Assembly (NCBI GenBank): GCA_964628455.1
Contig: CAZVPD010000129.1
Span: 1 to 11,142, forward strand
Direction: 5' to 3'
Source of the DNA: JAQVWU01 sp964628455
Lineage (GTDB): Bacteria > Bacillota > Clostridia > Oscillospirales > CAG-272
DNA length: 11,142 bases
Of this stretch, positions 1 through 7,402 are shown piece after piece. The notes beneath the pieces were generated by a model that made no database searches, was not told the origin of the DNA, and was given only the letters and a program-made list of their open reading frames with translations. Position numbers and translations under genes: made by a program. How positions within the stretch are numbered: position 1 is the first letter of the stretch; the number at the start of each line of letters is the position of its first letter.

Positions 1-357
1 GTCGACGGGAAGATACACGGTGATTTCCGACGGTTCCGGAGACCGGCGTTTATAAGTGATGCAGTGTACTGCGGAATCGGCGGTGCCTTCCGTGATCTGA
101 CGGAGCACCCCGTTTTCGTAAAGGTCGAAGGTCGGCGGGCTTCCGAAGTTCCAGACGGTGCCGAACGCATAGCCGAAGCTGATCTCCGGTTCGCCCGTGA
201 CAAACTCCATTTTTATACCGGAGGAGGCGTAAGGATAGCAGCAGCGCGGGATGCCCGTATAGCGGTCAAGCTGCTTCTGCGTGAACCTGAGGGGGGAATA
301 TGTGCCGTTTTCGTATTTTACCCGGACGGCGCCTTTGAAAAGATCGCTGTAATTCAT
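1..357 (-). CDS. Probable SGNH/GDSL-family hydrolase, N-terminal part (cut by window edge)
   Basis: The reading frame starts at the ATG complementary to 355-357 and stays open to the left edge, giving 119 residues with no stop. It begins MNYSDLFKGAVRVKYENG and continues with beta-rich sequence (LRFTQKQLDRY, IKMEFVTGEPEISFGYAFG, TFDLYENGVLRQI) ending at ITVYLPVD. From memory this resembles the N-terminal carbohydrate-binding-like domain that precedes the catalytic domain in clostridial SGNH/GDSL esterases. The catalytic GDS and DxxH motifs would lie outside the window, so the enzymatic call is inferred. An AGCGAGG ribosome binding site lies six bases upstream of the ATG. Only 20 bases separate it from the stop of the upstream lipoprotein gene, with no terminator between, so the two are probably cotranscribed. 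It could instead be another beta-sandwich protein. Confidence 0.62.
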   Translation of the reverse strand, partial: MNYSDLFKGAVRVKYENGTYSPLRFTQKQLDRYTGIPRCCYPYASSGIKMEFVTGEPEISFGYAFGTVWNFGSPPTFDLYENGVLRQITEGTADSAVHCITYKRRSPEPSEITVYLPVD

Positions 358-377
358 ACAATACCTCGCTTGTTTTT

Positions 378-1511
378 TTATTCCGCGGGAAGGGAATTGC
401 CGTAGTCGGCCGTCAGCAGGTCTCCCGCCTCAAACAGGATGTGTCCCGATTCATAGGCTCCGCCGTCGATGGTCAGAGCCAGTTTTTCCGCGTTGTAATA
501 GCGGCAGAAGGTGTTGGCCAGGCACTGCAGGATCAGAGACTCATACATGGCACCGGCGCTCATTTCGGTGACGAAGTCTTTGCTCAGGTCGAGACGCACG
601 ATATTGTCCGCGTCGATGCCGAGGCTGTTAATTTTCGTGTTGTCCGTCAGGATTTTCACGGGTGCGGAATCTTTATAGGCCGCTTCCAGAACGGCGGCGG
701 TATCGGAATTTGTGGGGAATCGTATCGTCTTATCCGTATAATAGAGGATGTCGTCGTCCGCGTTCGGGTAAAAAAAGCTGATTTGCCGCTCAAGGGGAGC
801 GTTTGTGCGTATGGCGCTCAGCGTCGAGGAAACCTGGTCCGGACCCGGATTATAAATAGTTTTAACGAGACCCAAATAGGCGTAGTAGTCGAGGTTCGTG
901 ACCGCTCCGCCGGAATCCGAGGTCGTTACCTCCACCGCTTCATGGGTTCCCGACGGTGTGAACAGGACATAAGCCGTGTTCGTGATCGTCTTCACGCTTC
1001 CGTCGGCAAGCGTCCACGAGGTTCCGGTTTCGATCGGCTCCATGAGAAGAATTTTCTCTTCCGCCGGATCAAACGCCGAACCGAGATAATTTTCCCTGTA
1101 ATAGATCTCTCCCTTTGACATCAGCTCGGTGATTTTGCCGTCGCCCGCCCTGAAGACCCGGACGATTTCGGTGCCGCCGTTGTTTATCCTCTGCTGCTGC
1201 ATATTTCCCGAAATATAATCGGTGGTCATCGTGTAGGAGGCAAATTCGTTCCCCTCGCCCCTGTATTCATACAGAGTGTCGGGCAGGTGCGGCAGGAAAT
1301 TTTCGGCGCTGACGGGAGCGGCCGGGGGTAAAGTTTCGGCCGAAGTCGTTTCCTCCCCGGCCGTTGTTTCATCCCCGGTCTCCGTTTCGGCTGCGGTCTC
1401 CGCTTCGGCCGTTGTTTCGGCGCCGGACGGACGCGGTATGATCCGGATACGGCATCCGGTCAGCAGTAAAGCGGCCAGGAAGACCGCCGTGAGTCTGATG
1501 CTGTTCTTCAT
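378..1511 (-). CDS. GerMN-domain lipoprotein
   Basis: A 377-residue secreted lipoprotein. The N-terminus MKNSIRLTAVFLAALLLTGC is a lipoprotein signal peptide with lipobox LTGC and lipidated Cys20, so it should be anchored to the outer face of the membrane. Residues about 29-65 form a low-complexity linker rich in Ala, Glu and Thr, a typical membrane-to-domain spacer. The middle (about 70-240) is beta-rich with no family I recognise. The C-terminal part (about 244-363) resembles a GerMN domain: LEAAYKDSAPVKIL, then IVRLDLSKDFV, then a helix ending LANTFCRYY and the strand KLALTIDGG. GerMN domains occur in spore germination protein GerM and other Gram-positive lipoproteins; a sporulation role here is not shown. 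The frame is open for 32 more codons upstream. The start at 1511 was chosen because the signal peptide begins there and AAAGGA precedes it at good spacing, while the -10 box lies inside the longer version. Confidence 0.8.
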   Translation of the reverse strand: MKNSIRLTAVFLAALLLTGCRIRIIPRPSGAETTAEAETAAETETGDETTAGEETTSAETLPPAAPVSAENFLPHLPDTLYEYRGEGNEFASYTMTTDYISGNMQQQRINNGGTEIVRVFRAGDGKITELMSKGEIYYRENYLGSAFDPAEEKILLMEPIETGTSWTLADGSVKTITNTAYVLFTPSGTHEAVEVTTSDSGGAVTNLDYYAYLGLVKTIYNPGPDQVSSTLSAIRTNAPLERQISFFYPNADDDILYYTDKTIRFPTNSDTAAVLEAAYKDSAPVKILTDNTKINSLGIDADNIVRLDLSKDFVTEMSAGAMYESLILQCLANTFCRYYNAEKLALTIDGGAYESGHILFEAGDLLTADYGNSLPAE

Positions 1512-1578
1512 AAAATTTCCTTTCATCTGCAAACGTGTTCCGTGTCCGCATACGCTGCGCCCGTATCCGGATATTTTC

Positions 1579-1607
1579 ATTATAGCGCGGAGCGGGAGAT
1601 TTTTCAA
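1579..1607 (-). promoter_or_regulatory. Sigma-A-type promoter of the GerMN lipoprotein gene
   Basis: On the minus strand, TTGAAA (1602-1607) and TATAAT (1579-1584) are separated by exactly 17 bases. The predicted transcription start is near 1572, giving a leader of about 60 bases before the start codon at 1511. A 10-bp palindrome TATCCGGATA (1564-1573) covers the predicted start site and could be an operator, although it is short enough to arise by chance. Confidence 0.75.
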
Positions 1608-1644
1608 TAATAAAACGATATTTTCCGTTTAAACCGGACAGGGG

Positions 1645-1678
1645 ATAAAAAACCGCACGGCGAAAAACGGCCGTGCGG
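1645..1678 (-). terminator. Intrinsic terminator after the radical SAM gene
   Basis: Read on the minus strand, CCGCACGGC (1670-1678) pairs perfectly with GCCGTGCGG (1653-1661) around an eight-base loop and is followed by a run of six T (1652-1647). It starts 14 bases past the stop codon of the radical SAM gene. It separates that gene from the lipoprotein operon, which has its own promoter. Confidence 0.9.
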
Positions 1679-1692
1679 AACCGATCTTTTTT

Positions 1693-3177
1693 TTATTTGA
1701 AATTACGGTACACTTTTCTGAAATGGAAGCCGTAAATGCTGAAGCGTATGGCCAGGGGGAACAGTCTCGGGCGGGTGAACAGCGACCAGAAGAAAAGCCG
1801 CCAGTAATAGAACCGTTCCCGGCCGATGATGCCGAGACGGACGACGGATTTCAGCAGCGCCGAGACGTTGTCTTTGCTGACCGCGGAGTCGGAGGGCTTG
1901 CCGGTACCGAAATTCTTCAGGAAATCATGAACGCGCCTGTAGTAGTATTTCGGGGAATAAAGCGTGGTGACGATCTTTTTATAGCCTCTGACCAGCGCGG
2001 TTTTATCCATTTTAGGCTCGAAGTTCATGGTATAGTTGGTATTGTCTCCGGAAAACTCCTCGGTGATCCTGCCTTCTTTAAAAAGCCTGTGATACAGTTT
2101 GGTCCCTTTTGGGGCGTTGAGAAGGCCTACCATGGCCGTGACGATCCCGCTGTCCTGAATGAATTTAACCATACGCGAAAAGATGCTCTCGTCGTCGCTG
2201 TCAAATCCAACGATGAATCCGCCCTGGACCTCGAGGCCGAACCGCTGGATCTTTTTCACGCAGGCGACCAGGTCGCGGTTTTTATTCTGGATCTTTCTGC
2301 ATTCGGCAAGGCTTGCCTCATCGGGCGTTTCGATCCCTATGAAGACGGCGTTGAATCCCGCTTTCACCATCGCGGACATCAGGTCCTCGTCGTCCGCGAT
2401 ATTGACGGACGCTTCGGTATTGAAAGTGAACGGATGGCCGTGGCTTTCCATCCATCCCGTCAGGGCGGGCAGGATCTCATCGGTGATCTTCTTTTTGTTG
2501 CCTATAAAATTGTCGTCGACGAAAAACACGGTGCCGCGCCAGCCCGTATTATAAATAGCATCCATTTCGGCAAGCACCTGAACGGGACTCTTTGTGCGGG
2601 GAATGTTGCCGTAAAGGGCGGTGATATTGCAGAAATCACAGTTGAACGGACAGCCCCTGGAATACTGAATGTTGAGCGACGCGTATTTGTTGACTTTCGC
2701 AAGTTCCCACACAGGCGCCGGAACGGTGTTCAGATCCGCCCATTTGTCCGATACATAAAGGTGCTTTGCTTCGCCGTTTTTAAGGTCGGCAAGAAAAAGC
2801 GGAATGGTGATCTCGCCCTCGCCCAGGATCAGGTGGTTCACGTCTCCGTATGCTTCCGGTTCGGAAGTGAATAAAGGCCCGCCCGCCGCCGTTTTGACGC
2901 CGTGCTGTTTGCAGCGGTCAATGACCTTCCGGACCGATTCCTTCTGAATGACCATGGCGCTGATAAAGACGTAATCGGCCCACAGGATATCGCTGTCACG
3001 AAGCTTTTCGATGTTCATGTCGACCAGTTTTTTTTCGGTTTCGGCGGGCAAAATCGCCGCCACGGTCAGCAGCCCGAGGGGAGGGAACGCGGCTTTTTTC
3101 CGGATAAAGCGAAGGGCATGCTGAAAACCCCAGTACGTGACGGGGTATTCGGGATAAACCAGCAGTATTTTCATCAT
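1693..3177 (-). CDS. B12-binding domain / radical SAM / DUF4070 protein
   Basis: A 494-residue protein with three parts. Residues 1 to about 135 are a Rossmann-like cobalamin-binding domain (MKILLVYPEYP, PPLGLLTVAAILP, ADYVFISAMV, KTAAGGPLFT, ILGEGE). Residues about 168-345 are a radical SAM core with the [4Fe-4S] motif CPFNCDFC (Cys176, Cys180, Cys183), followed by FFVDDNF and FIGIETP. Residues about 350-490 match the DUF4070 tail (YYYRRVHDFL, then a Trp/Phe/Arg-rich end). Family members use a reductively cleaved SAM radical, and some, such as the hopanoid methylase HpnR, methylate unreactive carbons; the substrate here is unknown. The DxHxxG cobalamin-ligand motif reads DMNIEK at 53-58, so the usual axial His is absent. 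AGGTGA lies upstream; the second of two tandem ATGs (3174) has the better spacing. It is an apparently single-gene unit. Confidence 0.9.
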   Translation of the reverse strand: MMKILLVYPEYPVTYWGFQHALRFIRKKAAFPPLGLLTVAAILPAETEKKLVDMNIEKLRDSDILWADYVFISAMVIQKESVRKVIDRCKQHGVKTAAGGPLFTSEPEAYGDVNHLILGEGEITIPLFLADLKNGEAKHLYVSDKWADLNTVPAPVWELAKVNKYASLNIQYSRGCPFNCDFCNITALYGNIPRTKSPVQVLAEMDAIYNTGWRGTVFFVDDNFIGNKKKITDEILPALTGWMESHGHPFTFNTEASVNIADDEDLMSAMVKAGFNAVFIGIETPDEASLAECRKIQNKNRDLVACVKKIQRFGLEVQGGFIVGFDSDDESIFSRMVKFIQDSGIVTAMVGLLNAPKGTKLYHRLFKEGRITEEFSGDNTNYTMNFEPKMDKTALVRGYKKIVTTLYSPKYYYRRVHDFLKNFGTGKPSDSAVSKDNVSALLKSVVRLGIIGRERFYYWRLFFWSLFTRPRLFPLAIRFSIYGFHFRKVYRNFK

Positions 3178-3425
3178 TTCACCTATTATTTCTTAATTGT
3201 CATATTTCGGCGGTGCGGATTCGAAATGCAGTGTATTTTAATCCTATATACAGAATATACGAAGAACCGTGTCGTTCATGTAATAACAGTTATTCGAATG
3301 ATCGTTGTATATATTATTATAATAATAGCACACACATATGAACGCGCATACCCGATCATGTTAATTTTGATGCATAATAACAAAAAATATCTTCGGATCT
3401 GCGGATATTGTCACGGCACAAATAA
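3178..3425. other. AT-rich intergenic region upstream of the radical SAM gene
   Basis: This stretch lies between the radical SAM start and the terminator of the ABC operon. I see no gene in it on either strand. It is much more AT-rich than its surroundings and must hold the radical SAM promoter. It contains a perfect 16-bp palindrome TATTATTATAATAATA (3312-3327), the palindrome AATAACAGTTATT (3282-3294), ATTCGAAT (3292-3299) and a near copy ATTCGAAATG (3219-3228). A weak hairpin can form at 3217-3244 (GGATT and AAAT paired with ATTT and AATCC). There is no B12-box sequence, so no cobalamin riboswitch is visible despite the B12-binding product. Confidence 0.6.
3316..3330 (-). promoter_or_regulatory. 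Possible extended -10 promoter for the radical SAM gene
   Basis: On the minus strand TGC followed by TATTAT (3322-3330) forms an extended -10 element, with an overlapping TATAAT at 3316-3321. No good -35 hexamer stands 16-18 bases upstream of either. The element coincides with the 16-bp AT palindrome. The implied leader is about 130 bases. Other -10-like sequences exist nearby, so the exact position is uncertain. Confidence 0.35.
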
Positions 3426-3472
3426 AAACCGGGCATCGGGACAGACGGATCTTCTGTCCCGATGCCCGGTTT
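3426..3472 (-). terminator. Strong intrinsic terminator of the MarR-ABC operon
   Basis: A perfect 20-bp stem (3426-3445 paired with 3453-3472) encloses a seven-base loop. On the minus strand it is followed by TTATT after the A/T end of the stem, giving a T-rich tail (GGTTTTTATT). It begins about 35 bases past the permease stop codon. The stem is unusually long and fault-free for a simple terminator. The plus-strand side lacks a long T run and no plus-strand gene approaches it. Confidence 0.88.
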
Positions 3473-3506
3473 ATACGGACTGGCGGTAAGCTTTTTTTAT
3501 TCAATT

Positions 3507-5921
3507 TCAGTCGATGGCCTTCATGGATTCGGTCATGCGGATCTTTCTGAGCTTTTTCTTCATCAGCAGGTCTACGACCAGGGAAAAGGCCATCGTCGCG
3601 GCGGCCGACAGAAGAAAGCTGAGCGGCGCGATCTCCCGGCCGAACATCATGTCCGTGCTTTCGGCGGAAACGATGATGAAACGCAGCAGAAGGACGCCGA
3701 GACCGAGTCCGGCAAAAATACCCATGACCGTCAGGATCGTGATCTCCCGCAGGATATAGGAGGCGACTTCCCCGTGGTGGTAGCCCAGAACGCGGAGGGT
3801 CGCGAGTTCCTTCATGCGTTCACCGATGTTGATGTTGGTCAGGTTGTAGAGCACGACGACGGCCAGCGCCCCCGCGGCGGCGATGAGCACGAGGATGATG
3901 TAGTTCAGGCTCGAAAGCAGGTTGTCGTAGGATCTTTTCGCCTGAGCGGTGAATTCGACGCCCGCAGCCGTCCCCGAAGCGAGAAGCTCCCCGGTGACGC
4001 GGTCCATGTCCGCCCCGTCCGCGACACCGCTTTTTACGAGCAGAATATTCTCTGCTTTTTCGCCGTATACGGCGCCGTATAGTTCTTTGTCTATGTAAAC
4101 GAAGCTGCCCGCGTAATTCTCCGTCACGGCGGTGACCCTGAACCGCGCGGTGCCGTCTTCGCTTTCCAGCGTGAACATACCGCCCGCGGCGACGCCGAGG
4201 TCCGAAGCCAGTTTTTCGGTCAGAACGGTCCCGCGGTCCGGCAGCGGCACGGGTTCGCCCGTTATTCTGTCGCCGAGGAAGATAAAATCGCCGAAGGCGG
4301 TCCTGTCGGCGGGAACCATGACGACGGCTTCGATTTCGTCTCTGCCTGTTTTAAGCGTGGCCGGCAGGCTGTAGACGGGCATGGTGCTTTTTCCCGTCAG
4401 TAAACCTTCCGGGTCTTTGCGGACCTCCGGATCCGCGAGTTCGATTTTCATGTCATAGAGGAAGATCCTGTCAAACTGGGTCCCGGCGATGCTGCTCATC
4501 GAATCCTTCAGGCCGAAGCCGGTCAAAATCAGCGCGGTGCAGCCCGCGACGCCGAAAACGGTCATCAGCAGATGCTTTTTATAGCGGAAGATGTTGCGCG
4601 CGGTGGCTTTGTAGGAAAACGACAGGCGGGACCACAGGGGCTTTACGCGTTCGAGAAAGATCCGCTTTCCCGCTTTCGGCGCTTTCGGGAGCATGAGCAG
4701 CGCCGGTTTTTCCTTCAGGACATGACGGCAGGCAAAATAGGTCACCGCGGCCGTGCCGGCGATCTGCAGCGCGCACACGGACAGGGCGAACGCGATATCG
4801 ACCTTCGGCAGAAAAGGGGGAAGCCGGTAGACCGAGGCATACGCGTTGTTGATCACGGCGGGAAGCAGCCCCGCGCCCGCGGCAAAGCCGGCCAGGCTGC
4901 CTGCAGCGGAGGCAAGCGTGCAGTAGGCAAGGTACTTGAACATAACGGCTCCCCTGCCGTATCCGAGCGCCCTTAAAGTTCCGATCTGCGTGCGCTCCTC
5001 CCCGACCATGCGCGTCATGGTGGTCAGCGTGACGAGTGCCGCGACAAAGAAAAAGAAAACGGGGAACACGCGGGCGACGTCCGAAACCTTGCGGACGTTC
5101 ATTTTATAACTCACGAAAGAGACGTTGGCTCCCCTGTCAAGCACGTAGCGCCCCTCCGGATCGAGCCCCGAGGATCCGATCTCCTCTTTATATTCTTTTA
5201 TCCGGTCCCCGTATGCTTCCCCGAACGAATCGAGTTCCGCCGCGCCTTTTGCGGTCAGGTATACGTCGGTATACGCGGGAAGCGCGAAGCTCTCTTCGGG
5301 CGTGTAGATCACGGCATCGATCCTGCCGCTGCCCGCCGTGCTCCGTTCGGATTCGGCCGAAAAATAGAACGGACTGACGGCAGTACCGACAACGGTATAT
5401 CCGGCGGCCGCGTAAATAAAATCCCTGTTTTCGTTCTCTTCGGATACCGTCAGCACCGTTCCGGCATAAAGGAAGGTCCTGTTTTCGTCCGGGTGCAGAA
5501 CCAGGCACTCGCCTGCCTTTTCCGGCATTCTGCCTTCGGTGAGGGTGAGTCTGCTGACGAAATCCGGACGGTTGTTTTCCGCGAGGTCCAAGCCCGTGAT
5601 CCGCGCGGTCAGCGTTTCGTTCGTGTCCGTCGTGACGACGGCGTCGGTCACGAAGGCGGGCGTCAGATGCTCCGTGCCCGGAAGGGAAGAAAGCAGGTTT
5701 ATTTCCTCTTCGGAAAATCCGGTTTCGGACTTGATGAAGACGTCGGCCATGTTGTTTTCGTCGTAATAGCGGTCGACCGAGTATTTCATCGCCGGCGTCG
5801 CGGACATGACGCCGATGAGAAATCCGGCGCCCAGGGCGGTGATGGCGAGGATCGCCGCAAAACGGCCGAAAGATTCCCTGATCTCGCGGCCTATGATCTT
5901 GAAATATGTTTTCCGCAGCAT
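3507..5921 (-). CDS. ABC transporter permease, FtsX/MacB type (two FtsX domains)
   Basis: An 804-residue membrane protein, the transmembrane partner of the adjacent ATPase. I count eight likely membrane segments: about 21-41, 283-305, 327-356, 374-398, 450-470, 674-694, 725-750 and 764-787. Two large extracytoplasmic domains (about 45-280 and 480-665) resemble MacB-type periplasmic core domains. Two FtsX repeats (about 283-400 and 674-790) each carry the cytoplasmic coupling loop, seen as GEERTQIGTLRALGY (307-321) and GERMKELATLRVLGY (700-714). Such type VII exporters usually act by mechanotransmission, removing peptides, lipids or antimicrobials from the membrane; the substrate here is unknown. 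The size fits fused two-FtsX permeases. The start lies four bases after the ATPase stop, with AGAAG just ahead, which suggests translational coupling. It is the last gene of the operon. Confidence 0.93.
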   Translation of the reverse strand: MLRKTYFKIIGREIRESFGRFAAILAITALGAGFLIGVMSATPAMKYSVDRYYDENNMADVFIKSETGFSEEEINLLSSLPGTEHLTPAFVTDAVVTTDTNETLTARITGLDLAENNRPDFVSRLTLTEGRMPEKAGECLVLHPDENRTFLYAGTVLTVSEENENRDFIYAAAGYTVVGTAVSPFYFSAESERSTAGSGRIDAVIYTPEESFALPAYTDVYLTAKGAAELDSFGEAYGDRIKEYKEEIGSSGLDPEGRYVLDRGANVSFVSYKMNVRKVSDVARVFPVFFFFVAALVTLTTMTRMVGEERTQIGTLRALGYGRGAVMFKYLAYCTLASAAGSLAGFAAGAGLLPAVINNAYASVYRLPPFLPKVDIAFALSVCALQIAGTAAVTYFACRHVLKEKPALLMLPKAPKAGKRIFLERVKPLWSRLSFSYKATARNIFRYKKHLLMTVFGVAGCTALILTGFGLKDSMSSIAGTQFDRIFLYDMKIELADPEVRKDPEGLLTGKSTMPVYSLPATLKTGRDEIEAVVMVPADRTAFGDFIFLGDRITGEPVPLPDRGTVLTEKLASDLGVAAGGMFTLESEDGTARFRVTAVTENYAGSFVYIDKELYGAVYGEKAENILLVKSGVADGADMDRVTGELLASGTAAGVEFTAQAKRSYDNLLSSLNYIILVLIAAAGALAVVVLYNLTNINIGERMKELATLRVLGYHHGEVASYILREITILTVMGIFAGLGLGVLLLRFIIVSAESTDMMFGREIAPLSFLLSAAATMAFSLVVDLLMKKKLRKIRMTESMKAID

Positions 5922-5925
5922 TCTT

Positions 5926-6636
5926 CTACCATTCGATCGCTTCCGCCGGAAGGGGATCGGGATTAATCTCGATATTTGCGACCATGCCGTTTTTCATGCG
6001 GATAACGCGGTCGGCCATGGCCGTGACGGCGCTGTTGTGCGTGATGACGATCACCGTTTTTCCGAGTTTCCGGCAGAAGTCCCGCAGCAGCTTCAGGATG
6101 GTTTTCCCCGTGTTGTAATCCAGCGCGCCCGTCGGTTCGTCGCAGAGCAGCAGCTTCGGATTTTTGGCGATCGCCCTGGCGATAGAGACGCGCTGCTGCT
6201 CCCCGCCCGAAAGCTGAGCCGGAAAATTCTCCAGCCGGTCCTCAAGACCGACCGAAGTAAGGACTTCTCCGATGTCGAGCGCATCCCTGCAGATCTCGGA
6301 AGCGAGTTCCACGTTTTCGTAAACCGTCAGATTCTGGACAAGGTTGTAGAACTGAAAGACGAAACCGATGTCGCGGCGGCGGTAGTTTGTCAGCTGCCGG
6401 TCGTTCATGCCGTTGATGCTGACGCCGTCGAGGTTGATCTCGCCCTCATCGCAGGAATCCATTCCCCCGAGCATATTGAGCACCGTGGTCTTGCCGGCGC
6501 CGCTCGGGCCGACGATGACGCAGAACTCGCCTTTCTCGACATGAAAGGAGATGTGGTCGGCCGCCGGGATCGTCTGATCTCCCGTTTTATAGTATTTGCT
6601 TACTCTGTTGAATTCAATGAAGGGTCTGTTTCCCAT
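5926..6636 (-). CDS. ABC transporter ATP-binding protein, MacB/LolD type
   Basis: A 236-residue nucleotide-binding subunit with every catalytic motif intact: Walker A GPSGAGKTT (43-51), Q-loop Gln95 in GFVFQFYNLV, signature LSGGEQQR (142-149), Walker B KLLLCDE (161-167) followed by PTGALD, and the H-loop His200 in VITHNSA. Length and the LTVYENVELA segment fit the MacB/LolD/SalX group that pairs with FtsX-type permeases, which is exactly what follows four bases downstream. It sits on the cytoplasmic face and powers the transporter by ATP hydrolysis. The start codon at 6636 is two bases after the MarR stop. The ribosome binding site GGAG is about 11 bases away, rather far, so translation is probably coupled to that of the regulator. 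Confidence 0.95.
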   Translation of the reverse strand: MGNRPFIEFNRVSKYYKTGDQTIPAADHISFHVEKGEFCVIVGPSGAGKTTVLNMLGGMDSCDEGEINLDGVSINGMNDRQLTNYRRRDIGFVFQFYNLVQNLTVYENVELASEICRDALDIGEVLTSVGLEDRLENFPAQLSGGEQQRVSIARAIAKNPKLLLCDEPTGALDYNTGKTILKLLRDFCRKLGKTVIVITHNSAVTAMADRVIRMKNGMVANIEINPDPLPAEAIEW

Positions 6637-6638
6637 TT

Positions 6639-7088
6639 TTATCTGCTCTCCGTTTTATTTTTTGTCATGATGTCCGTGATCAGGACGATCAGGCGCGTCA
6701 GTTCGGCGACGTTTTTTTCGCCGAGGGAGACGATCAGCGAGTCGATGTTCGCGACCGCCGATCCCTGTTTGCCCTCGATGTATTTTTCTCCGGTTTCCGT
6801 CAGCATGACTTTCATTTTGCGCCTGTCTTCTTCGGAGATCACCATCGATATGTGTTTCTTCTTTCGCAGCGACGACAGGACCGCCGTGATGCGCTGCCTT
6901 GAAACAAACAGGGCGTCGCTCAGTTCGAACGGATAAATATCTTTCCCGCGGTTTGCGTATAAGTATAAAAGCACCCTTATTTCCCCCTGGCAGAATTCCA
7001 TCAGGGAGGCGATGACTTCCGTGTCGTATAATCTCTGAAGCGAATCGGTAAACCGGCCGCGCAGCTCGTTCATTTCCATTTCGTTCAT
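6639..7088 (-). CDS. MarR-family transcriptional regulator
   Basis: A 149-residue winged helix-turn-helix regulator. Residues about 52-78 form the HTH (YPFELSDALFVSRQRITAVLS) and 82-98 the wing, with the MarR-type acidic-Arg signature EEDRRKMKV followed by LTETG. The flanking N- and C-terminal helices form the usual dimerisation region. MarR proteins normally repress their own operon and release DNA when they bind a small ligand. It is the first gene of a three-gene operon with an ABC exporter, so it probably controls export of whatever it senses. An AAGAGGA ribosome binding site lies about 11 bases before the ATG at 7088. In-frame ATGs at residues 4 and 6 are possible alternatives. A candidate operator lies on the -10 region upstream. 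Confidence 0.92.
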   Translation of the reverse strand: MNEMEMNELRGRFTDSLQRLYDTEVIASLMEFCQGEIRVLLYLYANRGKDIYPFELSDALFVSRQRITAVLSSLRKKKHISMVISEEDRRKMKVMLTETGEKYIEGKQGSAVANIDSLIVSLGEKNVAELTRLIVLITDIMTKNKTESR

Positions 7089-7125
7089 CCGTCTGTCTGT
7101 CCTCTTGTATAAGTAAACTGTATTG

Positions 7126-7146
7126 ATTATAAATCCTATTTATTAT
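7126..7146. promoter_or_regulatory. Candidate MarR operator (21-bp imperfect palindrome)
   Basis: ATTATAAAT (7126-7134) and ATTTATTAT (7138-7146) form inverted arms around CCT, matching at eight of nine positions. The site covers the predicted start region and overlaps the -10 box of the MarR operon promoter. This size and position is typical of MarR autorepressor sites. The region is AT-rich, so chance symmetry is possible. Confidence 0.5.
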
Positions 7147-7150
7147 ACCA
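7142..7150 (-). promoter_or_regulatory. Extended -10 promoter of the MarR-ABC operon
   Basis: On the minus strand TGG directly precedes a consensus TATAAT (7142-7147), an extended -10 element. No clear -35 hexamer is present at normal spacing, which extended -10 promoters tolerate. The start would be near 7135, leaving a leader of about 47 bases. A second TATAAT at 7126-7131 is also possible but has no extended element. Confidence 0.6.
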
Positions 7151-7357
7151 TGATCTATTGGAAAAACCATCCGTAACATATATTCAAACTGTAACGTTTT
7201 TTCCGTACGGCAGCCGAAAAACATCCGCCTGCCGCCGTTTGGGGACTTTTATCACGGATCGTTTTAACAAAGTGTTATCATATGCGCTTACAGCCCGAAA
7301 ATGGACGGTATAAAGAAATCGGGAAGTTACCGGAATATTCGGCGCTTTACGATATCC

Positions 7358-7386
7358 TTGACAAAACCGCGGACAGGGTGTATAAT
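7358..7386 (+). promoter_or_regulatory. Perfect consensus sigma-A promoter
   Basis: TTGACA (7358-7363) and TATAAT (7381-7386) are both exact consensus hexamers separated by exactly 17 bases. Transcription would start near 7393 and run into the small protein gene starting at 7505, giving a leader of about 110 bases. The rest of the 416-base gap (7089-7504) holds the MarR promoter, this promoter and its leader. An open frame from 7282 to 7476 has no ribosome binding site and is interrupted by this promoter. Confidence 0.85.
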
Positions 7387-7402
7387 TATAACAGGAAAAG
7401 CA

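Noticed and set aside
64..405. Plus-strand open frame of 113 codons at the left edge
   Set aside because: The opposite strand carries a better-supported frame with a ribosome binding site and protein-family resemblance.
1330..1430. Repetitive sequence that could be taken for a tandem repeat array
   Set aside because: It encodes the Ala/Glu/Thr linker of the lipoprotein; the repetition follows from amino acid composition and has no fixed unit.
1723..2874. Long open frame on the plus strand (383 codons) opposite the radical SAM gene
   Set aside because: It lies wholly antisense to a gene with clear domain motifs, has no ribosome binding site or recognisable domain, and its composition (rich in Arg, Asp, Val, His) is typical of a shadow frame.
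3178..3425. Cobalamin riboswitch upstream of the B12-binding radical SAM gene
   Set aside because: No B12-box (GCCACTG-like) sequence or matching long structured leader could be found.
5806..6936. Long plus-strand open frame (376 codons) across the permease, ATPase and MarR genes
   Set aside because: It runs antisense across three well-supported genes and shows no family features.
7266..7281. Sequence GTGTTATCAT shared with the region upstream of the VWA gene (10232-10241)
   Set aside because: A shared 10-mer that resembles a -10 element is expected by chance in a window this size, and there is no supporting -35 or gene start at this copy.
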